Source: Pseudomonadota bacterium
GTDB taxonomy: Bacteria; Myxococcota_A; Polyangia; GCA-2747355
DNA length: 64,000 nucleotides
Assembly (NCBI GenBank): GCA_016702545.1
Contig: JADJDT010000014.1
Coordinates: 129,589 to 193,588, forward strand
Direction of reading: 5' to 3'
Part shown: positions 26,771 through 35,446 of the stretch, one piece after another
Layout: the number at the start of each line of letters is the position of its first letter
How positions within the stretch are numbered: position 1 is the first letter of the stretch
The notes under the pieces: model-generated
Told to the model about the DNA's origin: nothing
Database searches by the model: none
Seen by the model: the letters and a program-made list of their open reading frames with translations, nothing else
Made by a program: the position numbers and the translations under genes

Positions 26771-28606
26771 CTACACCGCCGGTCCTTTGGCCTGCTTCTC
26801 CTCGCGCTGACGCTGGGCGTGGTCGAGCGTGCGCTTGCGTAGGCGGATGGTCTGCGGGGTGACCTCGACCAGCTCGTCCTCGGCGATCAGCTCCAGCGCC
26901 TCCTCGAGGGTGAAGCGCAGCGGCGGCGTCAGGCGGTAGTTCTCGTCATGGCCGGAGTTGCGGAAGTTGGTCAGCTGCTTCTTGCGCCCGGGGTTGATCA
27001 CGAGGTCGTTGGCGCGGCTGTGCAGCCCCACCACCTGACCGGCATAGACCGGCTCCTGGGGGCCGACGCAGAACCGTCCGCGCTCCTGCAGCGCGTTGAG
27101 GCCGTAGGTCACCGTCTCGCAGGTGGTCTGCACGATCATCACGCCGTTCTCGCGCCGCCGCAGCGGGCCGGCCCACGAGCCGTAGCGCGCGAAGGAGTGG
27201 TAGAGCACGCCCTCGCCGCGGGTGTCGGTGAGAAACTCGCTGCGGTAGCCGATCAGTCCGCGGCTCGGGATCTCGAACTCCAGCGTGGCCGTGCCGCTGG
27301 CATCGACCTCGTGTCGCAGCAGGGTGCCGAAGCGGCGGCTCAGCTTCTCGATCACGGTACCGGAGTAGCCTTGTGGCACCGACACCACCGCCAGCTCGTA
27401 GGGCTCCTCGCCGTCACGGATGACCACCTGCGGCTGGCCGACGGTCATTTCGTAACCCTCGCGGCGCATCGTCTCGATCAGCACGCTGAGGTGCAACGTG
27501 CCGCGACCGTAGATCTTCCACGACTCGGTCCCCTGCGTCGTCGAGTCGCGCAGGGTCTCGAGGCGCAGGCCGACGTTGTGCTCCAGTTCCTTGTCCAGCC
27601 GCTCGCGTAGCTGGCGGCCGGTGACGTACTTGCCCTCGCGCCCGGCGAAGGGCGAGCTGTTGATGCCGAAGAGCATCGAGATCGTCGGCTCGTCGATCGG
27701 GATCAGCGGCAGCGGTGCCGGGTGCTCGGCCGGGCAGATGGTCTCGCCGACGGTGACGCGGTCGATGCCGGCCAGCGCCACGATCTCGCCGGCGACGGCC
27801 TCCTCGAGGTCGACGCGCTCCAGCCCGCGAAAGCCCATCAGCTTGGTCACGCGGAACAGGTCCTGCTTGCCGTCGCGCCGGCAGCAGACGGCCTGCATGC
27901 CGCGGCGCAGGCGCCCGGCGCTGACGCGGCCGATGGCGATGCGGCCGACGTACTCGGAGTAGTCGAGCGTCGAGACCTGGAACTGGCAGGGCGCGCTGCT
28001 GCTCACGGCCGGGGGCACCACGTGGTCGACGATCGCCTGGAAGAGCGGATCCATGTTGCTGCCGGGCGCGTCGTTCTGCAGCGAGGCCCAGCCGGCCTTG
28101 GCCGAGGCGTAGACCGTGGGGAAGTCGAGCTGCTGGTCGTTGGCGCCCAGCGCCGTGAAGAGATCGAAGACGGCGTCGAGCACCTCGTTGGGGCGCGCGA
28201 GCGGGCGATCCATCTTGTTGATCACCACCAGCGGCCGGTAGCCGTGCTCGAGCGCCTTACGCAGCACATAGCGCGTCTGCGGCATCGGGCCCTCGACGGC
28301 GTCGACGACGAGCAGCACGGAGTCGACCATCCGCAGCATCCGCTCGACCTCGCCCCCGAAGTCCTGGTGACCGGGGGTGTCGACGATCTGAATGCGATGG
28401 CCCTGCCAGTCGACCGCGGTGCACTTGGCGACGATCGTGATCCCGCGCTCGCGCTCCTGCGGGTTGGAGTCCATCACGCGCTCGACCACGGGGCCGCGCT
28501 CGCTCAGCGTGCCGGACTGCCGCAGCAGGCAGTCGAGCAGCGTGGTCTTGCCGTGATCGACGTGGGCGATGATCGCAACGGTGGGGCAGGGGAGATGCTC
28601 AGTCAT
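26771..28606 (-). CDS. typA: Ribosome-associated GTPase BipA/TypA
   Basis: 611 residues, the family's usual length. G1 AHVDHGKTTLLDCLL, the switch I Thr in RERGITIVAK, G3 DTPGHQDFGGE and G4 NKMDR are intact. Domain II starts near residue 205, then an EF-G-like domain III and the BipA-specific C-terminal domain (GMKNSGHD-like segment reads FRNSGHDENYRLTPP). BipA assists late 50S ribosome assembly and translation under cold or stress conditions in the cytoplasm. The gene stands alone, divergent from tatD at 28724. No oddities seen. Confidence 0.97.
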   Translation of the reverse strand: MTEHLPCPTVAIIAHVDHGKTTLLDCLLRQSGTLSERGPVVERVMDSNPQERERGITIVAKCTAVDWQGHRIQIVDTPGHQDFGGEVERMLRMVDSVLLVVDAVEGPMPQTRYVLRKALEHGYRPLVVINKMDRPLARPNEVLDAVFDLFTALGANDQQLDFPTVYASAKAGWASLQNDAPGSNMDPLFQAIVDHVVPPAVSSSAPCQFQVSTLDYSEYVGRIAIGRVSAGRLRRGMQAVCCRRDGKQDLFRVTKLMGFRGLERVDLEEAVAGEIVALAGIDRVTVGETICPAEHPAPLPLIPIDEPTISMLFGINSSPFAGREGKYVTGRQLRERLDKELEHNVGLRLETLRDSTTQGTESWKIYGRGTLHLSVLIETMRREGYEMTVGQPQVVIRDGEEPYELAVVSVPQGYSGTVIEKLSRRFGTLLRHEVDASGTATLEFEIPSRGLIGYRSEFLTDTRGEGVLYHSFARYGSWAGPLRRRENGVMIVQTTCETVTYGLNALQERGRFCVGPQEPVYAGQVVGLHSRANDLVINPGRKKQLTNFRNSGHDENYRLTPPLRFTLEEALELIAEDELVEVTPQTIRLRKRTLDHAQRQREEKQAKGPAV

Positions 28607-28723
28607 GGGGCGCCATGCCTACGCGCGAACGACGAGGGCGTCAAGACACGCTGTTGTGCGACTTCGTGGTGCGCTGGGGCGCGCGATCCGCGCGGCGCCC
28701 GCCATGCTAGCCTCGGCCGCGCG

Positions 28724-29536
28724 ATGATCGACAGTCACTGCCATCTGACCGACCCGCGCTTCTCGGCCGATCGCGAGGCGGTGCTCGAGCGTGCCCGCCA
28801 GGCGGGGCTCGCCGCCTGCGTGACGATCGGCACGGGCTGCGCGGATGCCCGCGCGGCGCGCGAGCTGGCGCGGGCCGCTCCGGGCTTCGTCCACTGCAGC
28901 GCTGGGCTCGACCCCTTCTCGGCGCACGCGCTGGGCTCGGCCTTCGCGGCTGGGCTGGCGGAGCTCCGGGTGTTGCTCAGCGAGGGTGGCTTCGTGGCCC
29001 TCGGAGAGGTCGGCCTCGACTACCACTACGATCTGTCCCCGCGGCGGGTGCAGGGGGAACAGCTCGCGGCCCAGCTCGGGCTGGCGGAGGAGCTGGGGCT
29101 GCCGGTGGTCATTCATGTGCGCGAGGCTCACGCCGAGCTGGCGTCGGCGCTCGAGGCCTTCCCGCGGGTGCGTGGGGTGATCCACAGCTTCACGGGCGGA
29201 CCCGCGGCGGCAGCGCGCTATCTGGCGCTTGGTTGGTCGCTGGCGTTCAACGGCATCGTCACCTTCCCCAAGGCCGAGGAGGTGCGGGCCGCCGCGGCGC
29301 TGGTGCCCGCCGACCGCTTGTTGGTGGAGACCGATAGCCCCTATCTGGCGCCCGTGCCGCGCCGGGGCCAGCGCTGCGAGCCCGCCGACGTCGTGCAGGT
29401 GCTCGCGCGCCTGGCGGCGCTACGCCTGGTGACGGTCGAGGCGCTGGCCGCGACGACCGGTGAGAACGCACGCCGGCTCTTTCGTTTGCCGCTGTCGCCG
29501 CCCGCTGGGGACGCGGCTGTCCGCCCCGCTGTCTGA
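28724..29536 (+). CDS. tatD: TatD family metal-dependent hydrolase
   Basis: 270 residues from ATG 28724 (MIDSHCHLTDPRF). Metal ligands: His-x-His in SHCHLTD, Glu in GEVGLDYHY, His in VIHVREA and HSFTGG, and Asp in ETDSPYLAP. The order and spacing are those of TatD/YcfH TIM-barrel phosphoesterases, cytosolic 3'-5' DNA exonuclease-type enzymes that also act in tRNA or D-aminoacyl-tRNA quality control in some branches. The frame is open far upstream, but that part is antisense to typA, and this ATG is the first position that gives the conserved N-terminus. Confidence 0.93.
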   Translation: MIDSHCHLTDPRFSADREAVLERARQAGLAACVTIGTGCADARAARELARAAPGFVHCSAGLDPFSAHALGSAFAAGLAELRVLLSEGGFVALGEVGLDYHYDLSPRRVQGEQLAAQLGLAEELGLPVVIHVREAHAELASALEAFPRVRGVIHSFTGGPAAAARYLALGWSLAFNGIVTFPKAEEVRAAAALVPADRLLVETDSPYLAPVPRRGQRCEPADVVQVLARLAALRLVTVEALAATTGENARRLFRLPLSPPAGDAAVRPAV

Positions 29537-29719
29537 GAGCCTGTCCGACCGGTCTTTCGGCCGATCTTCCTCCGATGGGTTTCTCTGACTGGCCCTTGCC
29601 CCGCCCGCGTACTATGGTGCGCCGCAATTTTCCGAGGCCCCTTCGGAGCCGACAAGCCCCCTTCCCGGAGAACTTCCCCCTTTCCCCACAACTCTCCCCA
29701 AACAACGAGGAGCGACGGC

Positions 29720-30133
29720 ATGGCGACCGTGGAGATGACGGCAGAGAACTTCGAGTCCACGCTGGCGAGCAAGGACATCACGCTGATCGATTTTTGGGCG
29801 GGGTGGTGCGGCCCCTGCCGCTCCTTCGCGCCTGTCTTCGAGGCGGCCGCCGCCAAGTACCCGCACATCACCTTCGCCAAGGTCGACACCGAGGCGCAGC
29901 AGGATCTCGCGAGTGAGTTCGAGATCCGCTCGATTCCGACGCTGGCCGTCTTCCGCGAGCAGATCCTGCTCTTCATGCAGGCTGGCGCGGTGCCTGCGGC
30001 GGCCCTCGACGATCTGATCAAGCAGATCGAGGCCGTCGACATGAACGAGGTGCGGGCCGAGGTGGCCAAGCACGAAGAGGGGCATGCCGCGGGGCACGCC
30101 CACCACGAGTGCGGCTGCGGCGCCAAGCATTAG
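29720..30133 (+). CDS. Thioredoxin with His/Cys-rich C-terminal tail
   Basis: 137 residues. Residues 1-108 are a complete thioredoxin fold with the active site FWAGWCGPC and the cis-Pro loop IRSIPTLAVF. The C-terminal 25 residues are unusual: a charged helix and then EEGHAAGHAHHECGCGAKH, rich in His and with two Cys, which looks like a metal-binding extension. A GAGGAG site lies 7 bases before the ATG, confirming the start. It should act as a cytosolic dithiol reductant; the tail could tie it to metal handling or simply retain zinc. Confidence 0.93.
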   Translation: MATVEMTAENFESTLASKDITLIDFWAGWCGPCRSFAPVFEAAAAKYPHITFAKVDTEAQQDLASEFEIRSIPTLAVFREQILLFMQAGAVPAAALDDLIKQIEAVDMNEVRAEVAKHEEGHAAGHAHHECGCGAKH

Positions 30134-30281
30134 CGAGGCCGCCGGCGCGGCGCGCAACCGAAAGCCCGGAGTGCCCGATAACGGCCGGCCTGTGGCTGCC
30201 CGTGTGGCGGCGGCACGCGCCTTCAGGCCCCTCCGTTGGGGTTGGCAGGCAGGGCCTTCGGATCTGCAGGAGACGCCGCCC

Positions 30282-30710
30282 ATGATTTCACCGATACCTC
30301 GCCGCGCTACGCCCGCGGGCAGCGCATCCACGCCGGCCTCACCCGCCCTCAGCTCATCCGCAGCGACCTCCAAGGCAAGGCCTGCGGGCGCCTCGTTTCG
30401 CGACTTCCTGCAGCAGTCCTCGGCCGGCGGCGCCGCGCGGCCGCTGCCGCAGGGCGCCACGACTGCGCCGACGGCCCCAGGCAGCACCCCTGACCCACCC
30501 TGGGCCGGCCTCGTGCGTGACGTCGCTGCCCGCCGGCGAGAGATCGACGCGATGATGCAGCGGGCGCTGCGTGGCGAGGACCTCGGCGCGCGTGAGCTGC
30601 TGCTATGGCAGTCACAGGTCTATACCTATAGCCAGCAGGTCGAGCTGGTCAGTCGCATCGCCGACCGCACGGTGCAGGGGGTCAAGCTGCTGCTCAATAC
30701 TCAGCTGTAG
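30282..30710 (+). CDS. Type III secretion inner-rod-like (SctI/YscI) C-terminal domain protein
   Basis: 142 residues from ATG 30282 (MISPIPRRATPAG), with GCAGGAG upstream. The first 80 residues are Pro/Ala/Ser/Thr-rich and disordered. The C-terminal 60 form two helices with LLLWQSQVYTYSQQVELVSR and ADRTVQGVKLLLNTQ, which strongly resembles the C-terminus of SctI/YscI/HrpB inner-rod proteins ('...vELvskvvdkavqGvktLlntQ'). No other injectisome gene is nearby, so this is an orphan or an early gene of a cluster elsewhere. FliE has a distantly similar end and is the main alternative. Assignment rests on motif resemblance only. Confidence 0.5.
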   Translation: MISPIPRRATPAGSASTPASPALSSSAATSKARPAGASFRDFLQQSSAGGAARPLPQGATTAPTAPGSTPDPPWAGLVRDVAARRREIDAMMQRALRGEDLGARELLLWQSQVYTYSQQVELVSRIADRTVQGVKLLLNTQL

Positions 30711-30716
30711 TTGCAC

Positions 30717-32114
30717 TCAGCTGTAGTAGCGAAAGGCGTCCATCGCGTAGGGCGCCACGCGGGCCGCAGAGCGCGCGGCGATGGCCTCGCGCAGCGCCTG
30801 CGCCGCCTGCGCCAGCTCGCCCTCGGGCAGGGCCTCGCGCAGCGGCGAGACGAAGACGAAGTCACGGGGCCCGAGCTTCATCCGCGCGACCGCGCTGGCC
30901 GTGGCCTCGAGGTGAGCCGAGGCGCGGGCGGCGCCGCCGGCCCCTGCCAGCACGATCACCCCGGTGCGCAGCGGGGCGCTGCGCTGGGCCGCCACGGCGC
31001 TGAGCAGGGACTCGAGGTCGGCCGACTTGCCGAGCTCAGCGCGCAACGACGGCAGACCCGATTCCAGGCCGAGATACACCGCCGTCAGCCCGGCCGCGTG
31101 CAGAGCCTGCCAATCGTCCGGCGTGCGGGTCGGGGCGTGATCCGGGTCCCAGAAGCCAGCCACGCCACGCGCTGGCTTGCCGAGCTCGGTGCTACAGGCG
31201 GCGAGGACCGCCAGCAGCCGGGGCTGCGACAGGCTGAGGGCGCTCGCGGAGCCGAGAAATACGCCGCTGCGCAGGGCCAGCAGCGGTCCCAGCAGCTCGC
31301 GGACGGCCTCGAGGTGCGCGCTGAAGTCGCGCGGCGACAGCACGCGAAAGCGCCGCGAGCGGTAAAACGCGCAGAAGGTGCAAGCGGCGTTGGGGCAGCC
31401 GGTGGCCGGCAGGGCGACGACGTCCATGCAGCGGTCGGGCGGCAAGATCTCGATCGGCTCGCGGTAGGTGGCGGCGAAGCGCTGGCGTTCCTGCTCGTGG
31501 TCCGTCGCGGACCAGGCCTGGGCGCGGGCGAGCAACGTCAGCAGCAGCCCGCGATCGGGCTGCTCACCACAGAGGCGGAGGGGCATGTCGGCGCGGCCCA
31601 GGCGCTGGTGCAGCGCGGCGGCGAGCGCGCGCGCCTGCTCATGGCAGGCGCCACGGTCGTCCACCTCGAGGGGATGAGGCGACGGCTGGGGATAGGTCAC
31701 CACCGCACCGTCGAGCGTTCGGCGGTAGAGCTGCCCCTTCACCCGCAGCGAGCACCAGCGGCCCCGCGCATCGACCCGCAGCCCGGTGCCCCCGGCGAGC
31801 TCGATCGCCGCGTCGGAGGGGCCGACGCGGGCGACCATCTCGAGCGGTGGCGCCACCTCCGGGCGCGCGGGCGCCGCTGCGTCACTGCGCTTCGATCGCA
31901 AGGGGTCGCCTTCGGCGGGCAGCGCCTCGGCACAGGTCGGCTGGTTCACGCTGTCGAGCAAACCCGCGCTGTCGAGCTGCCGCCCTTTGACCAAGTGCCC
32001 GCTCCTTCCCCCGACCGCCTCCCCCCGACCGCCTCCCCCCGACCGCCTCCCCCCGACCGCCTCCCCCCGACCGGGGGTATGGAACATACCCCCGTGAACG
32101 GTCACGCCGCTCAT
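30717..32114 (-). CDS. Radical SAM protein (C-x4-C-x2-C type)
   Basis: Up to 465 residues. The cluster-binding motif is ATGCPNAACTFCAFY with Cys spaced C-x4-C-x2-C, the variant seen in 'CPW-x-x-CTFC' radical SAM proteins, and a TIM-barrel pattern follows (VYLGLESGLPSLR, TGVIVLAGAGG). The N-terminal half before it holds no recognisable B12 domain. The start is uncertain. The first 40 codons of the longest form are a translated 14-bp tandem repeat (GRGEAVGGRRSGGGG) preceded by a perfect palindrome, so true translation may begin downstream, for example at a TTG before VKGRQLDSAG or at the Met of MVARVGPSDA. Substrate unknown; no maturase target gene is adjacent. Confidence 0.75.
   Translation of the reverse strand: MSGVTVHGGMFHTPGRGEAVGGRRSGGGGRGEAVGGRSGHLVKGRQLDSAGLLDSVNQPTCAEALPAEGDPLRSKRSDAAAPARPEVAPPLEMVARVGPSDAAIELAGGTGLRVDARGRWCSLRVKGQLYRRTLDGAVVTYPQPSPHPLEVDDRGACHEQARALAAALHQRLGRADMPLRLCGEQPDRGLLLTLLARAQAWSATDHEQERQRFAATYREPIEILPPDRCMDVVALPATGCPNAACTFCAFYRSRRFRVLSPRDFSAHLEAVRELLGPLLALRSGVFLGSASALSLSQPRLLAVLAACSTELGKPARGVAGFWDPDHAPTRTPDDWQALHAAGLTAVYLGLESGLPSLRAELGKSADLESLLSAVAAQRSAPLRTGVIVLAGAGGAARASAHLEATASAVARMKLGPRDFVFVSPLREALPEGELAQAAQALREAIAARSAARVAPYAMDAFRYYS
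32007..32072. repeat. 14-bp tandem repeat, about 4.5 copies
   Basis: Unit CCCCCCGACCGCCT, four copies plus a partial one, ending directly at the palindrome at 32073. It falls in or just before the 5' end of the radical SAM gene. Confidence 0.9.
32073..32093. promoter_or_regulatory. Perfect 9+3+9 palindrome, candidate operator
   Basis: GGGGGTATG-GAA-CATACCCCC is a perfect inverted repeat upstream of the likely true start of the radical SAM gene and 198 bases before the divergent lipoprotein gene at 32291. Its size and symmetry suit a dimeric repressor. The regulator is unknown and no regulator gene is adjacent. Confidence 0.5.
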
Positions 32115-32290
32115 AGCACGGGCCGCAGGTCACCTGAACCCAGCTCCTTCCGCCCCTCGCTCAGCGCCCCCCGCCGGCGCGTGCCCCCAGATGTCACGAA
32201 AAAGTCACTTGCCACGGCGAAGACGTGTCACCGACGGGGGGCAATGTCCGGGACGCGATGGGACACGGTGTTCCCCTGGAGTTCGAGCCG

Positions 32291-32842
32291 ATGCGAAGTG
32301 TGAAGCGCGCGCTGGACCGCTCTGGCCTGACCGCAGCACGCCTGACCGCAGTACGCCTCACGGGGGGCGCGGTCCGGGCGCGGGCCGCCCTGAGCTTCCT
32401 GCTACTGGTGGCGCTGGGCGCTGGCAGCGGCTGCGCCACCGGTCGGCTTGCTCCGCAGGCGACCGAGCCCCCGGTGGGCCGCTACTCGCTCTATGAGTTG
32501 TCGATGCCGCCCGACGATGGTCGGCTGGCGGCCGAGCTGCAAGCCAGTCGGCGTGCGGCGGCGGAGGCGCGCCGGCAGGGGCGTCCCTGCCCCGCGGCCG
32601 CGCGGTCGGCGAGGCTGGCCGGCGCCCTGGCCGTCAACTGCTACGGCGCCCAGGCGATGGACCCGCTGATCGACCCCGAGCCGACGGCGGCAGCCCCGGT
32701 CGCCACCGACGACTACCGCGCGCTGCGCCAGCGCTCCCTCACGGCCGAGCGCGCGAGTGGTCTCTCGGGCATGACTGGCCGCATCGAGCTGCGCCGCGCC
32801 TGGTCTGCCTCCGACCTGCAGAGCCTCTCGCGCTTCCAATAG
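32291..32842 (+). CDS. Hypothetical lipoprotein
   Basis: 183 residues from ATG 32291 (MRSVKRALDRSG). A long basic N-region contains a duplicated 15-bp segment (coding LTAARLTAVRLT), then a hydrophobic core and lipobox GAGSGCATG, predicting an acylated protein. The mature part has two isolated Cys and no known domain. Its stop codon abuts a palindromic element that fills the whole gap to the convergent oxidoreductase gene. Function unknown. Confidence 0.6.
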   Translation: MRSVKRALDRSGLTAARLTAVRLTGGAVRARAALSFLLLVALGAGSGCATGRLAPQATEPPVGRYSLYELSMPPDDGRLAAELQASRRAAAEARRQGRPCPAAARSARLAGALAVNCYGAQAMDPLIDPEPTAAAPVATDDYRALRQRSLTAERASGLSGMTGRIELRRAWSASDLQSLSRFQ

Positions 32843-32970
32843 CGGGGCTGGGCGCCGAGGGCAAGGCGCGCCGACGCCGAAATACTCGTGGCATTTCCAG
32901 GAGGCGCAACGCTGCCCATCGGCGTCCAGAACGAGCGAGGTGGTCACTTTCTTCCGGGGAGCTGTACTCA
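32843..32970 (-). repeat. Palindromic intergenic element, copy B (one arm)
   Basis: Read on the minus strand it runs from the TGA stop codon of the oxidoreductase gene (TGAGTACAGCTCC...) through CCGGAAGAAAGTGACCACC, GGGCAGCGTTG, a central AAATGCCACGAGTATTT hairpin and GGCGCGCCTTGCCC, and ends next to the lipoprotein gene's stop. It is nearly identical over about 125 bases to copy C near 46.8 kb, but lacks the second outer arm. Confidence 0.9.
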
Positions 32971-34101
32971 GCGCAGCCGATCGGGCGCCAGGTCCTGGGC
33001 GCGCAGGCCGCGCGCCTGCAGCTCGACGGGCAAGCTGCCGGCGGTCAGCAGGGCGCTGGTCGCGCGTGCTAGCGCCGGTGCGGTCTCGATGCCGATGCCG
33101 CCCTGGCCGGCCAGCCAGCAGAACCCTTCCGCGTCCGCTGCCAGGCCGACCACGGGCCGCCCGTCACCGACGAAGCTGCGTAGACCCGCCCAGCGTCGTT
33201 CCACGCGACTGACCCGGGCCGTCGTCACCGCCTCGATGCGCGCCACGGCGGTGGCCACGTCGAGCTCGTGCGGCCTCGCGTCGCAGGGGGGCACGGGGGT
33301 CTGATCGCAGGGTGAGCCGAGCAGCCGGCCGGCATCGGGCTTGAAATAGAAGGTCTCGTCGAGCGCCTTGACCATCGGCCAGTTCGCGACCTGGTGCGCG
33401 CCGGCGAAGTGAAAGATGAAGGCGGAGCGGCGCTTCGGCACCAGCCCCAGCGGGCGCACGCCCCCCAGGGTGGCGATCTCGTCGGCCCAGGCGCCCGCAG
33501 CGTTGACCACCACCGGGGCCTCGAAGGCGCCGGCCGTCGTTTCGACGCGCCAGCGCCCGCCGCCGCGCTGCAGGGTTCGGACCTCCGCCCCGGTCAGCAG
33601 GGTGCCGCCGCGGTGGCGCAGCAGCCCGAGCCAGCCCTGCAGCAGCGCGTCCACGTCCAGGTCCATCGCGCTCGGGTCGAGCAGCGCGCCGCCGATCACG
33701 CTGGGGTCGAGCACGGGCACGAGTCGCTGGGCCGCCGTCACGTCGAGCCGCTCGGTCGCCAGGCCCGACGCAGCCGTCTGCGCCGCCAGCGCGTCGAGCG
33801 CAGCGCGCTGCGCGGGCGGCGCGACGATCAAGACACCGCGGGGCCCGAGCAGCGGCCGCTCCCAGAAGGCCGCCGGCGGCGCCTCGAGGAAGGGGCGACT
33901 GCCGACGATCAGGGCCGTGACGAGCGGGTCTTCGTGGACGGCGTTGAAGCTGGCCACCAAGCGCCCCGTGCTGTGATAGCCCGGCTGCGACTCGCGCTCG
34001 ACCAGCACCACGCGCCCGTGCGCGGCCAGCTCGGCTGCCGCCGAAGTCCCGGCGATCCCAGCACCGATCACGAGGAAGTCGCACGATTGCATCGGCGGCA
34101 T
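32968..34101 (-). CDS. FAD-dependent oxidoreductase, DAO (glycine/D-amino-acid oxidase) family
   Basis: 377 residues from ATG 34101 (MPPMQSCDF); a second ATG lies three codons on, and a TTG at 34164 would add 21 residues with no family likeness. VIGAGIAGTSAAAEL is the FAD/ADP-binding beta-alpha-beta motif, followed by VVLVERE. The Gly-rich C-terminal GLRSFVGDGRPVVG and FCWLAGQGGIGIETAPA are the second FAD-binding region of DAO enzymes. NAAGAWADEI is the typical middle motif. It most likely oxidises an amino or imino acid to a keto acid with transfer of electrons to O2 or the membrane. The stop codon is the first base triplet of a palindromic repeat. Confidence 0.85.
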   Translation of the reverse strand: MPPMQSCDFLVIGAGIAGTSAAAELAAHGRVVLVERESQPGYHSTGRLVASFNAVHEDPLVTALIVGSRPFLEAPPAAFWERPLLGPRGVLIVAPPAQRAALDALAAQTAASGLATERLDVTAAQRLVPVLDPSVIGGALLDPSAMDLDVDALLQGWLGLLRHRGGTLLTGAEVRTLQRGGGRWRVETTAGAFEAPVVVNAAGAWADEIATLGGVRPLGLVPKRRSAFIFHFAGAHQVANWPMVKALDETFYFKPDAGRLLGSPCDQTPVPPCDARPHELDVATAVARIEAVTTARVSRVERRWAGLRSFVGDGRPVVGLAADAEGFCWLAGQGGIGIETAPALARATSALLTAGSLPVELQARGLRAQDLAPDRLR

Positions 34102-34180
34102 GGGCGCAGCGTTCGCTGGTCGCGTGGCGGTCGTGGTCTGAGCGCCAAAGGAGGGCAGGGTCAAGCCCCCGCCCCGTCGA

Positions 34181-35266
34181 TCAGGACGCCGGCTTGGTGG
34201 CTGGTGGGGCCGGCCGCTCGATCAGGGCGTAGCTGAAGCTCAGCAGCAGGTTGTTCTGCAGCTGCCACTTGTCGATCAGCTGCGGCTCGCGCACCGCGCG
34301 GAGCTGGTAGTCGACCGAGGCCCAGCTCACCAGCTTGAACGAGAGGTTGAGCTCGAGGTTGACGTTGGTCAGCTCGAGGGTGCTGCGGTCATCGCCGCTC
34401 GCCTGGTTGTTGATCGCCGGGATCATCGCCTCCGCCAGGCCGGCGTAGAGCACGCGACCCTCGGATAGCTGCCCCTTGGCGATCAGGCCGAGTGAGGGGC
34501 CGCCCTGCACCACGTGCTGCAGCGCGACGACCTCGACCTCGGGGGTAGCCGCGTCGTCGGCGAGGGCGAGCTGTCCGTCGGCGATCATCTGCCGCGCTTC
34601 GAAGCCGGCCTTGAGCTCGAGCGCGAGGTCCTTGCGGTCGAGCGGCTTGCCGAAGACACCCAGCATCTCCTGCAGGGTGGTCGGGGTGAGGGCGTCCGTC
34701 AGGCGCAGCGTGTCCGCCGTGCGGGTCACCGCACCGACGTAGCTGACGGGCGCCGCCCGCACGTCCTCGCCGGGAAAGAGCGCCGTGGTCAGCTTGAAGC
34801 GCGCGAAGGGACCCAGCCAGGGCAGGCGCCTGAGGTGGTAGAGGTAGATGCTCTCCAGTAAGAGCTGGTCGTTGGTCTTGACGAACTGGTCGACCGCCGG
34901 TGTACGGGTGAACGTCTCGCCGAGGGTCAGGCTGTTGCGCCATTCGTGGACGTCGCGCGTCCAGTCGAGGGCACCGTTGACCTTGAGCCCCACGGCGAAC
35001 GAGGTGCCGTCGATGCGGCCGACGACATTGCTGCTCTGCGAGAGGGCCACGGAAGAACCCAGCGAGAGATCACCGACCCAGCCCTCCTGGGTCAAGGGCA
35101 CCGTGATGACGGGCTTGTCCGGGACGTAGCGGGTCTTGGGATCCTCGGCGGCAGCGGCGTTGCCAAGCAGGGCGGCGCTCGCGAGCACGCCGACGAGGGC
35201 GGCGAGTTGCCGGCGACTGCGGGTGCGGCTGCCCCGGCCAGCGGATGTAACGATGAGTCTCTGCAT
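34181..35266 (-). CDS. Outer-membrane beta-barrel protein, DUF3078-like
   Basis: 361 residues from ATG 35266 (MQRLIVTSAGRG) with GGAGATC upstream. A signal peptide is cleaved near NAAAAED. The mature protein has the pattern of DUF3078-like barrels: WVGDLSLGSSVALSQSSNVVG near the start, many alternating strands, and a C-terminal strand (NLLLSFSYALIERP). Probably an outer-membrane or surface barrel. The final Pro/Ala-rich tail after FSYAL is short and atypical. Function unknown. It lies divergent from the lipoprotein gene at 35447 across an unusually AT-rich 180-bp spacer. Confidence 0.7.
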   Translation of the reverse strand: MQRLIVTSAGRGSRTRSRRQLAALVGVLASAALLGNAAAAEDPKTRYVPDKPVITVPLTQEGWVGDLSLGSSVALSQSSNVVGRIDGTSFAVGLKVNGALDWTRDVHEWRNSLTLGETFTRTPAVDQFVKTNDQLLLESIYLYHLRRLPWLGPFARFKLTTALFPGEDVRAAPVSYVGAVTRTADTLRLTDALTPTTLQEMLGVFGKPLDRKDLALELKAGFEARQMIADGQLALADDAATPEVEVVALQHVVQGGPSLGLIAKGQLSEGRVLYAGLAEAMIPAINNQASGDDRSTLELTNVNLELNLSFKLVSWASVDYQLRAVREPQLIDKWQLQNNLLLSFSYALIERPAPPATKPAS

Positions 35267-35446
35267 GACGACGGATCTCCTGAAGCCTTCCTGAAGCGCA
35301 GCGCGCTTGAGCAGCTGGCCCACGAGGTCCTGCCCCGCGCAGCCGTTTTCGTGCACTCCTCATAGCCGATTGCGGACGACCGCGTAAACGAAAAACTACC
35401 TGGCTTGCGCGAGGTATTTCTATATACTGAACTCTCTCTTGGTGTA
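35267..35446. promoter_or_regulatory. AT-rich divergent promoter region
   Basis: This spacer between divergent genes is much richer in A/T than the rest of the window (TAAACGAAAAACTACC, TTTCTATATACTGAAC). It probably holds the two promoters. TATATA or TACTGA near 35421-35430 could be a -10 element for the plus-strand gene, but no well-spaced -35 is seen. Confidence 0.35.

Noticed and set aside
27722..28723. Long upstream extension of tatD
   Set aside because: It is antisense to typA; the TatD family N-terminus starts at 28724.
30717..32114. Biosynthetic gene cluster around the radical SAM gene
   Set aside because: Neighbours are a rod-like protein and a lipoprotein; no precursor peptide, transporter or tailoring enzyme is present.
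30711..32303. A 530-residue open frame opposite the radical SAM gene
   Set aside because: The radical SAM motif and barrel are on the minus strand; the plus frame is Arg/Gln/Ala-rich noise.
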